The translations under genes were made by a program, and so were the position numbers. Positions 1 through 6,782 of a DNA stretch of 20,119 bases are shown here, in pieces. Source of the DNA: JBHHYN01 sp046757565 (lineage in GTDB: Bacteria > Pseudomonadota > Gammaproteobacteria > Eutrophobiales > Eutrophobiaceae); contig JBHHYN010000044.1 in assembly GCA_046757565.1 (NCBI GenBank), forward strand, positions 1 to 20,119, written 5' to 3'. The notes under the pieces are model-generated. The model saw only the letters and a list, made by a program, of their open reading frames with translations, had not been told where the DNA came from and made no database searches. Within the stretch, counting starts at the first letter, position 1. The number at the start of each line of letters is the position of its first letter.

Positions 1-24
1 TCTCTAATATAATCTGGAAAACCG

Positions 25-774
25 ATGAAAATAGTTGTTCCTGTTAAACGGGTTATTGACGCCAACATCAGGGTACGTGTCAAGAGTGACGCTACCGGTG
101 TTGAGACAACCAATGTAAAAATGTCCATGAACCCGTTCTGCGAAATCGCAATTGAAGAAGCAGTCCGCATGAAGGAGGCCGGCAATGCCGAAGAGATCAT
201 CGCCGTCTCCATAGGCACGAACCTGTGTCAGGATGTCCTCAGGACCGCTCTCGCCATGGGTGCAGACCGGGCCATCCTTATCGAGTCCGGGAGCAACATT
301 CAACCACTGGCCGTTGCCAAGCTGATCAAAGCGGTGGTGGAAAAAGAGTCGCCGGAGCTGGTTATTCTCGGCAAGCAGGGCATCGATGATGATAATAATC
401 AGACAGGCCAGATGTTGGCCGCGTTGCTCGGCTGGCCGCAGGGGACCTTCGCTTCCAAAGTCGTTCCCGGCAGCGGAAAGATTGAGGTGACACGGGAGAT
501 CGATGGGGGGCTGGAGACCCTGTCCCTGCAGTTACCCGCTATTATCACTACCGATCTCCGGCTGAACGAACCGCGTTATATAAAACTGCCGAATATTATG
601 AAGGCAAAAAAGAAACCGCTGGACATCCTTACTCCCGAGCAACTCGGCATTGACGTCACCCCGAGGCTAAAGACCCTGAAAGTCGAAGCGCCGGCAGGAC
701 GTGCTGCCGGGATATTGGTGAGCGATGTTGAAGAATTAATGGACAAGCTCAAAAACGAAGCCAGGGTGATATGA
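25..774 (+). CDS. etfB: Electron transfer flavoprotein, beta subunit
   Basis: Small subunit of the heterodimeric electron transfer flavoprotein, a soluble cytoplasmic carrier that takes electrons from acyl-CoA and related dehydrogenases and passes them to ETF:quinone oxidoreductase. The 249-residue length is normal for EtfB. The N-terminus MKIVVPVKRVIDAN and the central stretch around residues 110-135 (VILGKQGIDDDNNQTGQM), which in this family helps bind AMP, are typical, as is the C-terminal helix that wraps onto the alpha subunit. The start ATG is preceded by a GGAAAA Shine-Dalgarno-like sequence at about 16-21. The stop lies one base before the etfA ATG, so the two are co-transcribed. Only 24 bases upstream are visible, so the operon could begin outside the window. 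Confidence is high on family, context and length. Confidence 0.96.
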   Translation: MKIVVPVKRVIDANIRVRVKSDATGVETTNVKMSMNPFCEIAIEEAVRMKEAGNAEEIIAVSIGTNLCQDVLRTALAMGADRAILIESGSNIQPLAVAKLIKAVVEKESPELVILGKQGIDDDNNQTGQMLAALLGWPQGTFASKVVPGSGKIEVTREIDGGLETLSLQLPAIITTDLRLNEPRYIKLPNIMKAKKKPLDILTPEQLGIDVTPRLKTLKVEAPAGRAAGILVSDVEELMDKLKNEARVI

Positions 775-775
775 G

Positions 776-1714
776 ATGAGTATTCTTGTCATTGCCGAAC
801 ACGATAATGAGGCGATAAAACCCTCGACGTTGAATACAATCACGGCTGCCGGACAGCTTGGCGATGAGGTTCTTCTCCTGGTGGCGGGCCACAACTGTAA
901 GGATGTTGCCACGGCGGCCTCGAGGATCTCCGGGGTATCGAAAGTGTTGCACGCCGATTCGGAATATTATGAGCATCATCTTGCCGAGGAGCTGGCACCA
1001 CTGGTGGTCTCCGCAGCCGGGGATGCCAGTCACATCCTGGCGCCTGCTTCCACCTTCGGTAAAAACCTGTTGCCGCGTGTCGCCGCCATGATGGACGTGG
1101 CTGCGATTTCCGATATTATAAAAATAATGGAGGGCGATACCTTCGTGCGCCCCATCTATGCGGGGAATGCCCTGGCGACCGTACAAAGCAGTGATCCGGT
1201 AAAAGCCATTACTGTGCGAACAACCGCCTTTGACGCTGCTGAGTCAGATGGGGAACCCGTCACCATTGAATCCATCAGCGCCCCCCCTGCCTCAGGTATC
1301 TCCTCGTTCGTCGGTCAGGAATTGACAAAATCGGAACGGCCTGAACTCACCACCGCCAGGGTTGTTATATCCGGCGGCAGGGGATTTGGTAGCGCGGAAA
1401 ACTTTAAAATGCTGGAAGAGATTGCCGACAAGCTCGGCGCCGCTATCGGTGCTTCACGTGCGGCCGTGGACGCGGGTTTCATCCCTAATGATTACCAGGT
1501 TGGGCAAACCGGGAAAATTGTCGCGCCCGAACTGTACATCGCTATCGGAATTTCCGGGGCCATCCAGCACCTTGCCGGCATGAAAGAGAGTAAAGTTATC
1601 GTCGCCATTAACAAGGATGAAGAGGCCCCTATCTTTGAGATTGCGGACTATGGACTCGTCACCGATCTTTTCAAGTTCCTGCCCGAGTTCTCCGCCGCAC
1701 TTGATAAATTATGA
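776..1714 (+). CDS. etfA: Electron transfer flavoprotein, alpha subunit
   Basis: Large, FAD-binding subunit of ETF. At 312 residues it matches bacterial EtfA. The N-terminal domain (about 1-190) is the alpha/beta fold shared with EtfB. The C-terminal FAD domain (about 190-312) carries the family signature: VISGGRGFGSAENF near 197-210, then a long segment with GFIPNDYQVGQTGKIVAPELYIAIGISG-type residues (about 233-261) and HLAGMKESKVIVAINKDEEAPIF. The ATG at 776 follows the etfB stop with a one-base gap, and an AGGG at 763-766 lies at suitable distance as ribosome binding site, so translation is likely coupled. Downstream there are 150 bases before the next gene with no clear terminator. The partner dehydrogenases and ETF-QO are not in this window. 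No residue of the signature appears to be missing. Confidence 0.96.
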   Translation: MSILVIAEHDNEAIKPSTLNTITAAGQLGDEVLLLVAGHNCKDVATAASRISGVSKVLHADSEYYEHHLAEELAPLVVSAAGDASHILAPASTFGKNLLPRVAAMMDVAAISDIIKIMEGDTFVRPIYAGNALATVQSSDPVKAITVRTTAFDAAESDGEPVTIESISAPPASGISSFVGQELTKSERPELTTARVVISGGRGFGSAENFKMLEEIADKLGAAIGASRAAVDAGFIPNDYQVGQTGKIVAPELYIAIGISGAIQHLAGMKESKVIVAINKDEEAPIFEIADYGLVTDLFKFLPEFSAALDKL

Positions 1715-1749
1715 CAGGCTGGGAATATTCCGGGTAACTGGATAAACAA

Positions 1750-1813
1750 ACCTTGATAGCAGACGGACCCTGATCTGAACTGCCGGGACATACCCTGATA
1801 ACACACCCTGTTA
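1750..1813 (+). repeat. Four imperfect ACCCTGAT-type repeats
   Basis: In the 150-bp gap after etfA, the 9-mers ACCTTGATA (1750), ACCCTGATC (1767), ACCCTGATA (1792) and ACCCTGTTA (1805) share a consensus ACCYTGWTM. Start-to-start spacings are 17, 25 and 13 bp. They might be binding sites for a regulator of the downstream transporter or degenerate repeats; no function is shown. Confidence 0.35.
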
Positions 1814-1818
1814 CGCAA

Positions 1819-1853
1819 GGTATTTTCCCCGGCACAAGCTTCCGTAAAATACC
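1819..1853. promoter_or_regulatory. Inverted repeat upstream of the transporter gene
   Basis: GGTATTTT (1819-1826) and its exact reverse complement AAAATACC (1846-1853) are separated by 19 bases, ending 11-20 bases before the candidate transporter starts. It could be an operator or an RNA hairpin that affects initiation. There is no downstream T-run, so it is not a terminator. The function is inferred from position only. Confidence 0.35.
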
Positions 1854-1864
1854 ATAAATATTCG

Positions 1865-2836
1865 TTGCAATTTATGCAGGGCAAACATAACGCACACCAC
1901 AATCCGGCAATGGGCATTTTCTTTATGCTGCTTGCCACAGTGCTTTTCTCCGCATCGGATGCCCTGGGTAAATTGTTGACCGGTATCTACCCGGTTGTCC
2001 AGGTGACCTGGATACGGAGTGTCCTGGGGCTGTTGTTTATCGGGTCCTACGCCATAACAACCAAACGAACGGGACAATTAATAACCGGTAAACACGGTTG
2101 GCATCTGCTCCGGAGTCTTCTCAGCACTCTGCTATTACTGGGAATATTTTTCAGTTTGAAACACATTCCCCTGGCCGAGGTGGTCTCGATTGCGTTTTCG
2201 ACCCCGTTCATCGTTGCCCTGTTATCACCGGCGTTTGTGCATGAAAAGGTGTCGATGCAGTCATGGATAGCGATTGCAACAGGGTTTACCGGCATATTGA
2301 TCATTGTCAGGCCCACCCCCGATCATTTTCATATCGCCCATCTTGTGATGCTGGGTTTTGCAACATCGGCAGCGCTACTGATATTGACGGCCCGGCGGCT
2401 TGCTTTAACCGAATCTGCGGTTTCGCTTAATTTCTACCTCTATCCCGTTACCATCATCATCACTTCCTTCTGGGCACACGCTGTATGGGTCATGCCGACA
2501 ATCACTGACTGGTTACTGTTTGTCTGTCTCGGCTTTTTTGCCACCTCGGCATTAGGCTGTATCATTCAGGCAATGCGTTATGCGAGACCTGCAGTGGTGG
2601 CGCCCATCGATTACGTCAGAATAATCTGGACGATAATAGTGGGTTATCTGTTCTGGCATGAGATTCCAGATCCGGTTACCTGGATTGGAATCGCCATTAT
2701 TGTTATCAGCGGGATATACATAGTCAGCCATGGAAGAACCGTGCCCGAGGTCGGCGTCGATCAAACCCCGCTTGATGATGAAGGAATCGCTGTCATTGCC
2801 TCCAGTGGGAATAATCTTTCAGGAACGGATGACTAA
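1865..2836 (+). CDS. EamA/DMT-superfamily transporter (ten-helix permease)
   Basis: Inner-membrane permease of the drug/metabolite transporter superfamily, EamA (RhaT-like) family, which usually exports small metabolites. The substrate cannot be told. The sequence shows two successive EamA-like halves (about 15-145 and 155-290). Helices include GIFFMLLATVLFSASDALGKLL at the N-terminus, then LLSTLLLLGIFFSL, IAFSTPFIVALLSPAFV, and a late GIAIIVISGIYIVS helix. The C-terminal ~35 residues are a soluble tail. The longest frame begins at a TTG (1865); an ATG at 1874 and another at 1910 (just before the first helix) are alternatives, and none has a good Shine-Dalgarno, so the start is uncertain. The gene stands alone on this strand after a 150-bp gap. 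It ends in a 4-bp overlap with the convergent ThDP enzyme gene. Confidence 0.88.
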   Translation: MQFMQGKHNAHHNPAMGIFFMLLATVLFSASDALGKLLTGIYPVVQVTWIRSVLGLLFIGSYAITTKRTGQLITGKHGWHLLRSLLSTLLLLGIFFSLKHIPLAEVVSIAFSTPFIVALLSPAFVHEKVSMQSWIAIATGFTGILIIVRPTPDHFHIAHLVMLGFATSAALLILTARRLALTESAVSLNFYLYPVTIIITSFWAHAVWVMPTITDWLLFVCLGFFATSALGCIIQAMRYARPAVVAPIDYVRIIWTIIVGYLFWHEIPDPVTWIGIAIIVISGIYIVSHGRTVPEVGVDQTPLDDEGIAVIASSGNNLSGTDD

Positions 2837-4380
2837 AGAATCACCTCAATCAAATTAGGCCCCTGTTCGGCCAGGAATGATCCCAGATAACGGTTGAATT
2901 CATCAAGGGTAGTAACCTGATGTGCCGGGACACCCATGCCTTCCGCGAGTTTAACCCAATCGATGTCAGGACGATCGATTGCCAGCATATTGCCGGCTTT
3001 TTCCCCCGGATTACCGGCATTCAGCCGTTCGAATTCGATGTTGAGTATACGATACTGCCTGTTTGCAAAAATAACAGTGGTTACATCCAGTTGCTCGCGT
3101 GCCTGCGTCCATAAAGCCTGCAGGGTATACATGCCACTGCCATCCGCCTGTAAACAAAGGACCTTGCGGTCCGGGCAGGCGATTGCTGCTCCCGTCGCCA
3201 TGGGCAACCCCTGACCGACTGCACCACCGGTGATAAACAGCCAGTCATGGGGCGCTGCACCGGCGGTGTGGGGTAGTAACGGCGCGCCGGCCGTAATGGA
3301 TTCATCCGCAACGATGGCGTTTTCCGGCAATAACGACGCGACTGCGATGGCAATGGTTTCCGGCGTCAAGTCGCCTTCGGGCAACCCGGGCCTATGCAAA
3401 GGCTGCAAGACAGGCGCCTGTTTGTCGGCGCCAAGTTCCATCGCCAGACGCATTAATGCATCAATACCGTCTTCTTCGGGTTTCGCTAGTATATGCACTG
3501 CACACTCTGGCGGTATCAACCGTTCCGGTATGTCCGGATAGGCGAAGAAACCCACAGGTGGTCTTGAACCCACAATAATCAGATGCCGGGTCCCCGCCAG
3601 GGTATCGATAACCGCCTCGGGAAAATAGGGTAAGCGTTCGATGGGGGCCCTGCCCGCACCCCGTTGCAGGCGCGTATTGAATGTATCGCAGAAAACACGT
3701 GCATGGGTCCTGTTTATAATACGGCTCGCCAGTTCCAGACCCTGTGCACGCAATACATGACCGGTCATGAGTAAAATCGATGGTCCTTCCGAACGCAGTG
3801 CGGTGGCGGCCTGTTGAATTGCCATATCATCGACTTTAGCCCGTTGCGGGGGAATAACTTCAGCATCTACAGGTGCTACGGAATCTGACCAGGCGACTTC
3901 CGACGGGACAATAAGTGTTGCAATCCGGCCCGGCGGTTGCAGCGCCGCGTGAATCGCCGCAACGGTACTACCGGGGACAGATTTGGGATCAGACAGCTCA
4001 TGAATCCATCCGGATACCGGCCTGGCATAAGTGGCGATGTCGGATGTCAGCGGGGCATCGCACTGTTTGTGATAGGTGGCGTGATCTCCGACGATATTGA
4101 CAACGGGGACACGCGCACGCATGGCATTATGAAAATTTGCGAGCCCGTTCGCCAGCCCGGGACCCAGATGCAGCAGGGTCGCTGCAGGTTTGTCCGTCAT
4201 CCTGGCATAACCATCCGCTGCACCCGAAACGACTCCTTCAAACAGTCCCAGCACACAACGCATCTCCGGTACGCGATCAAACGCTGCCACGAATTGCATC
4301 TCCGAGGTGCCGGGATTGGTCAGGCATACATCGACGCCACCCCTCACCAGTGTGCGTAACAGACTCTCTGCACCGTTCAT
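2833..4380 (-). CDS. ThDP-dependent acetolactate-synthase-like enzyme (IlvX/benzoylformate-decarboxylase-like)
   Basis: A 515-residue thiamine-diphosphate enzyme with the three-domain layout of acetolactate synthase and benzoylformate decarboxylase: N-terminal PYR domain (about 1-170), central domain (about 190-310) and C-terminal PP domain (about 345-515). The catalytic glutamate is present in GLFEGVVSGAADGYAR (E48). The cofactor/Mg motif is ADGSG (412-416) ending at FANRQY (N440), a variant of the usual GDG...NN. By memory the length and N-terminus resemble mycobacterial IlvX, whose own activity is unsettled, so true acetolactate synthesis should not be assumed; no regulatory small subunit is adjacent. 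A decarboxylase or carboligase on a 2-oxo acid is equally possible. The ATG at 4380 has only a weak ribosome site. The 247-bp inverted-repeat element sits 42 bp upstream, where its promoter would be expected. The stop overlaps the convergent transporter stop. Confidence 0.9.
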   Translation of the reverse strand: MNGAESLLRTLVRGGVDVCLTNPGTSEMQFVAAFDRVPEMRCVLGLFEGVVSGAADGYARMTDKPAATLLHLGPGLANGLANFHNAMRARVPVVNIVGDHATYHKQCDAPLTSDIATYARPVSGWIHELSDPKSVPGSTVAAIHAALQPPGRIATLIVPSEVAWSDSVAPVDAEVIPPQRAKVDDMAIQQAATALRSEGPSILLMTGHVLRAQGLELASRIINRTHARVFCDTFNTRLQRGAGRAPIERLPYFPEAVIDTLAGTRHLIIVGSRPPVGFFAYPDIPERLIPPECAVHILAKPEEDGIDALMRLAMELGADKQAPVLQPLHRPGLPEGDLTPETIAIAVASLLPENAIVADESITAGAPLLPHTAGAAPHDWLFITGGAVGQGLPMATGAAIACPDRKVLCLQADGSGMYTLQALWTQAREQLDVTTVIFANRQYRILNIEFERLNAGNPGEKAGNMLAIDRPDIDWVKLAEGMGVPAHQVTTLDEFNRYLGSFLAEQGPNLIEVIL

Positions 4381-4417
4381 CAGGCCGTTACCGCCTTAAA
4401 ATCTGATTTAGATGTAT

Positions 4418-4674
4418 TGGGGATCACTGCTGTCCCGTTAACATTTTTCGTCATGCCGGAAACCGCAAAGCGGTTATCCGGTATCCATGCAAGTGCTTGA
4501 AATCGCCGGGTTCCGGATGAGTGCGGAGTTTATACCCGGATGGGTGCACTTTCCGGAAAGACGGCGCTCGTTATTCATTTTCATGTCTCGAACCTTGATA
4601 CAATACGCATAATCAATGACATCAAGGCATTTAGGTCCTGGTAGTTATTCTTAACGGGACAGCAGTGATTGGGG
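4418..4674. mobile_element. MITE-like element: 19-bp terminal inverted repeats, probable 5-bp target duplication
   Basis: ATCACTGCTGTCCCGTTAA at 4423-4441 is repeated exactly in reverse complement at 4651-4669, giving a 247-bp unit. Immediately outside both ends is TGGGG (4418-4422 and 4670-4674), as expected of a 5-bp target-site duplication. There is no open frame large enough for a transposase, so it would need a transposase from a related insertion sequence elsewhere in the genome. It fills nearly all of the 302-bp gap between the ThDP enzyme start and the ferredoxin reductase stop (13 bp away). The IS family was not recognised. Confidence 0.75.
4453..4484. repeat. REP-like imperfect palindrome inside the MITE-like element
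   Basis: CCGG (4456-4459) and AACCGC (4461-4466) pair with GCGGTT (4470-4475) and CCGG (4478-4481) around an AAA loop, with a small A/AT mismatch and an outer AT/AT pair. The flanks (GTCATG before, TATCCAT after) resemble the dispersed REP/BIME-like repeats of many proteobacteria. Nearby, CCGGATGAGTGC (4513) and CCGGATGGGTGC (4536) form an imperfect direct repeat. Copy number in the genome is not visible here. Confidence 0.5.
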
Positions 4675-4682
4675 ATAGTGGG

Positions 4683-5921
4683 TTAAACGGGACTTCCCTG
4701 ACTCGCAAATAACTCTTTTATGGGCACGGCCGCATCGGCCAGCCTGTCTTTATCCACGACTACTTTTTCCGTAATCAGGCGTTTCCCCATCATGAATTCC
4801 GCCGGTTTGTTCACTGCATCGACAGCAATAATAATACCGTCCTTTAAATAAAAAGCGGCAAAACTGCGACTGTTTGCACGATCCCCGCGGGTAATAATTT
4901 CATCATAGCCCTGTGACAGACCGGCGATCTGCAATTTCAGATCGTATTGATCGGACCAGAACCAGGGCAGGGCCGTATAGGCCTTTTCCGCTCCACAGAT
5001 CGTCAAGGCAGCAGTCCTGGCCTGATCGGTGGCATTCTGTACAGACTCCAGGCGCAACCACCTGTCATAGATTGTATTGTAATGATAGGTACAGTCACCG
5101 GCGGCAACGATATCCGCATCGGAAGTCCTGGCAAATTCATCGACGACGATACCGTTATCCGTATCCAGTCCTGCGTCATGCGCCAGTTCGGTATTCGGCA
5201 CAATCCCTACACCGATGATCACCAGATCCGCGTCATGGTTACTGCCATCATTGCAGATAACCCGTTGCACCCGGCCATTACCCTCAAAGGCCTCAACCCC
5301 CACACCACAGAGAATGTTGACTCCCTCTTCGTTATGGATGCGGGTGTAAAATTCGGAGAGTTCCGGGGCAGTGACCCGCTGCAGGACGCGGTCCATCATC
5401 TCTATGACAGTGACATCCATTCCCAGCTTATTCAGGACTGCCGCAGTCTCCAGGCCAATATAGCCACCACCGACAATCACGGCCCTGCTCCCCGCTGCGA
5501 TTTTCGTTTTAATCTGCTCGGTATCGTTAATCTCTCTCAGGTAATAAACCCCGGGCAGATTAACGCCGGGCAGTTCGACCCTGCGTACCCGTGATCCCAC
5601 TGTCAGGGCAAGTTTGTCATAACCCAATGTTTTACCATTGTCGAGTTTGATCTGTTTATTATCGGGCTCAATGGCTTCTACATGTGTATTCAACATCAAT
5701 TCAATGGCGGCCTTCTCATACACCGATGCCGGGCGGATATAGATATCGTCAATGCTCTCTTCCCCCGCCAGGAATGTCTTGGATAAAGGCGGCCGGTGGT
5801 AGGGAATATAGGCTTCATCGCTAATCACCAGGATGCGCCCTTCCCAGCCCTTTTGCCGGATTGTCGGCGCCAACAGAGCGGCGGCATGACTGCCGCCAAT
5901 AATAATGCAGGTTTGACTCAT
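4683..5921 (-). CDS. FAD-dependent ferredoxin reductase (putidaredoxin/rhodocoxin reductase type)
   Basis: NAD(P)H-dependent flavoprotein expected to reduce a [2Fe-2S] ferredoxin that feeds an oxygenase such as a P450. The 412-residue length fits the family. The N-terminal FAD-binding loop is IIGGSHAAA (7-15), with GG where many relatives have GA. YHRPPLSK (41-48) is the usual post-FAD signature. The NAD-binding loop is IVGGGYIGLE (149-158), followed by E174 at the end of the second strand, which favours NADH over NADPH. DADIVAAGD (268-276) is the second FAD contact. A C-terminal reductase domain follows (about 320-400). The start is fixed by a strong AGGAG (5929-5933) seven bases before the ATG. 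The likely partner is the ferredoxin at 10306-10626, about 4.4 kb away; no oxygenase is in the window. Confidence 0.92.
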   Translation of the reverse strand: MSQTCIIIGGSHAAALLAPTIRQKGWEGRILVISDEAYIPYHRPPLSKTFLAGEESIDDIYIRPASVYEKAAIELMLNTHVEAIEPDNKQIKLDNGKTLGYDKLALTVGSRVRRVELPGVNLPGVYYLREINDTEQIKTKIAAGSRAVIVGGGYIGLETAAVLNKLGMDVTVIEMMDRVLQRVTAPELSEFYTRIHNEEGVNILCGVGVEAFEGNGRVQRVICNDGSNHDADLVIIGVGIVPNTELAHDAGLDTDNGIVVDEFARTSDADIVAAGDCTYHYNTIYDRWLRLESVQNATDQARTAALTICGAEKAYTALPWFWSDQYDLKLQIAGLSQGYDEIITRGDRANSRSFAAFYLKDGIIIAVDAVNKPAEFMMGKRLITEKVVVDKDRLADAAVPIKELFASQGSPV

Positions 5922-5928
5922 TGAATTA

Positions 5929-5933
5929 CTCCT
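5929..5933 (-). promoter_or_regulatory. Strong Shine-Dalgarno of the ferredoxin reductase gene
   Basis: On the minus strand AGAGAGGAG is followed by seven bases and the ATG at 5921-5919, which is near ideal spacing and settles the start of the reductase. Confidence 0.75.
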
Positions 5934-5981
5934 CTCTCATTATCTCTTTTCCGGAAGCGCCGGACCTGTATGCACTACCGG

Positions 5982-6782
5982 TCAGGCACGGGCGATAACG
6001 GTGATGCTCGGAAGGAGGCCTGTGAACAGGCCTTGTTCGCTGAGCGCTGCCAACCTCTCCCACCATTGCCGGCAGGTCTGTTCGTTTGCCGCACCCTGCG
6101 TGATCGCTCGCCGGCAGCCGCGTTCAAGGCCGAGGAGCATGGCGAGGTCGGAAAAGTCGGTATTGCGGTGCAGCTCGTCCAGCACCTCGGCAACAGACAA
6201 GTCCGCGCTGCGCACCCGTCGCACCAGCTCGCGACCCATTCCCGGATGCGCAGCCGCCGAAACGGTCTCGTGCAGGATCATGGAAGTAAACCCGGGGTCC
6301 TCGGGATCGTCGATGAGCACGCCTGCGTAGTCGAGTTCGGCAATCACCGCCGTGCCACCGGCGCGCAGCACGCGCCTGCATTCATGCAAGGCGAGGCCGG
6401 GATCCGGGATATGGACGAGGGTCCGTTCCACCCACACGGCGTCGAACGCACCGTCGTCGAAGGGAAGCTCCTGCGCGTCGGCGCTCTCGAAGGAGACGCT
6501 CTTTGCCGTGGTGCGCCCTCTGGCAGCCGCGATCATGCCCGCGTCGATATCGATGCCGGTCACATGGCCGCCGTGCCCCACCATCCCGGCGAGCAGCTTC
6601 GTGTTGCTCCCAATGCCGCAGCCGATATCGAGGATCGCATCGCCGGGGCCGATCCCCGCCCGCTTGGCGCGGCGCTGTGCATGCGCGCGGATTTCCGGCC
6701 GCTCGCTGACCTCGGCGAGATAGCGGATGAGGGCATCCGGATCTTCGGAACCCTGTACTTTATCGAACGATGGAATTGACAT
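5982..6782 (-). CDS. Class I SAM-dependent methyltransferase (UbiE/COQ5-like fold)
   Basis: A 266-residue cytoplasmic methyltransferase. SAM-binding motif I is ILDIGCGIGSNT (about 49-60). The acidic residue ending the second strand lies in HVTGIDIDAGMI, and SADAQELPFDDGAFDAVWVERTLVHIPD covers motifs II-III; RVLRAGGTAVIAELD is the post-III strand typical of the UbiE/small-molecule class. The substrate cannot be inferred. Its ATG overlaps the stop of the upstream acyltransferase in a TGATG, with an AGGAT ribosome site inside that gene, so the two proteins are translationally coupled and probably modify the same product or work in one pathway. Hand counts on two 60-base lines (6181 and 6601) gave 67-68 % GC, higher than etfB (48 % on one line), though paaH has equally GC-rich lines. 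The long plus-strand frame over the same region is its shadow. Confidence 0.9.
   Translation of the reverse strand: MSIPSFDKVQGSEDPDALIRYLAEVSERPEIRAHAQRRAKRAGIGPGDAILDIGCGIGSNTKLLAGMVGHGGHVTGIDIDAGMIAAARGRTTAKSVSFESADAQELPFDDGAFDAVWVERTLVHIPDPGLALHECRRVLRAGGTAVIAELDYAGVLIDDPEDPGFTSMILHETVSAAAHPGMGRELVRRVRSADLSVAEVLDELHRNTDFSDLAMLLGLERGCRRAITQGAANEQTCRQWWERLAALSEQGLFTGLLPSITVIARA

Noticed and set aside
1722..1731. Perfect palindrome GGAATATTCC just after etfA
   Set aside because: It has no loop and no following T-run, so it is not a terminator; a 10-bp palindrome alone is weak evidence for an operator.
4947..5594. 215-residue plus-strand open frame within the ferredoxin reductase gene
   Set aside because: It is antisense to a well-defined FAD/NAD enzyme with a strong ribosome site and lacks recognisable motifs.
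5950..5964. Stem-loop TCCGG-aagcg-CCGGA between the methyltransferase and reductase genes
   Set aside because: The stem is only 5 bp and, in the direction of transcription, is followed by A-rich rather than T-rich sequence, so a terminator is not supported.
5970..6779. 269-residue plus-strand open frame over the methyltransferase
   Set aside because: It is the antisense shadow of a GC-rich gene; the minus-strand frame has clear SAM motifs and translational coupling, while this one shows no domain.
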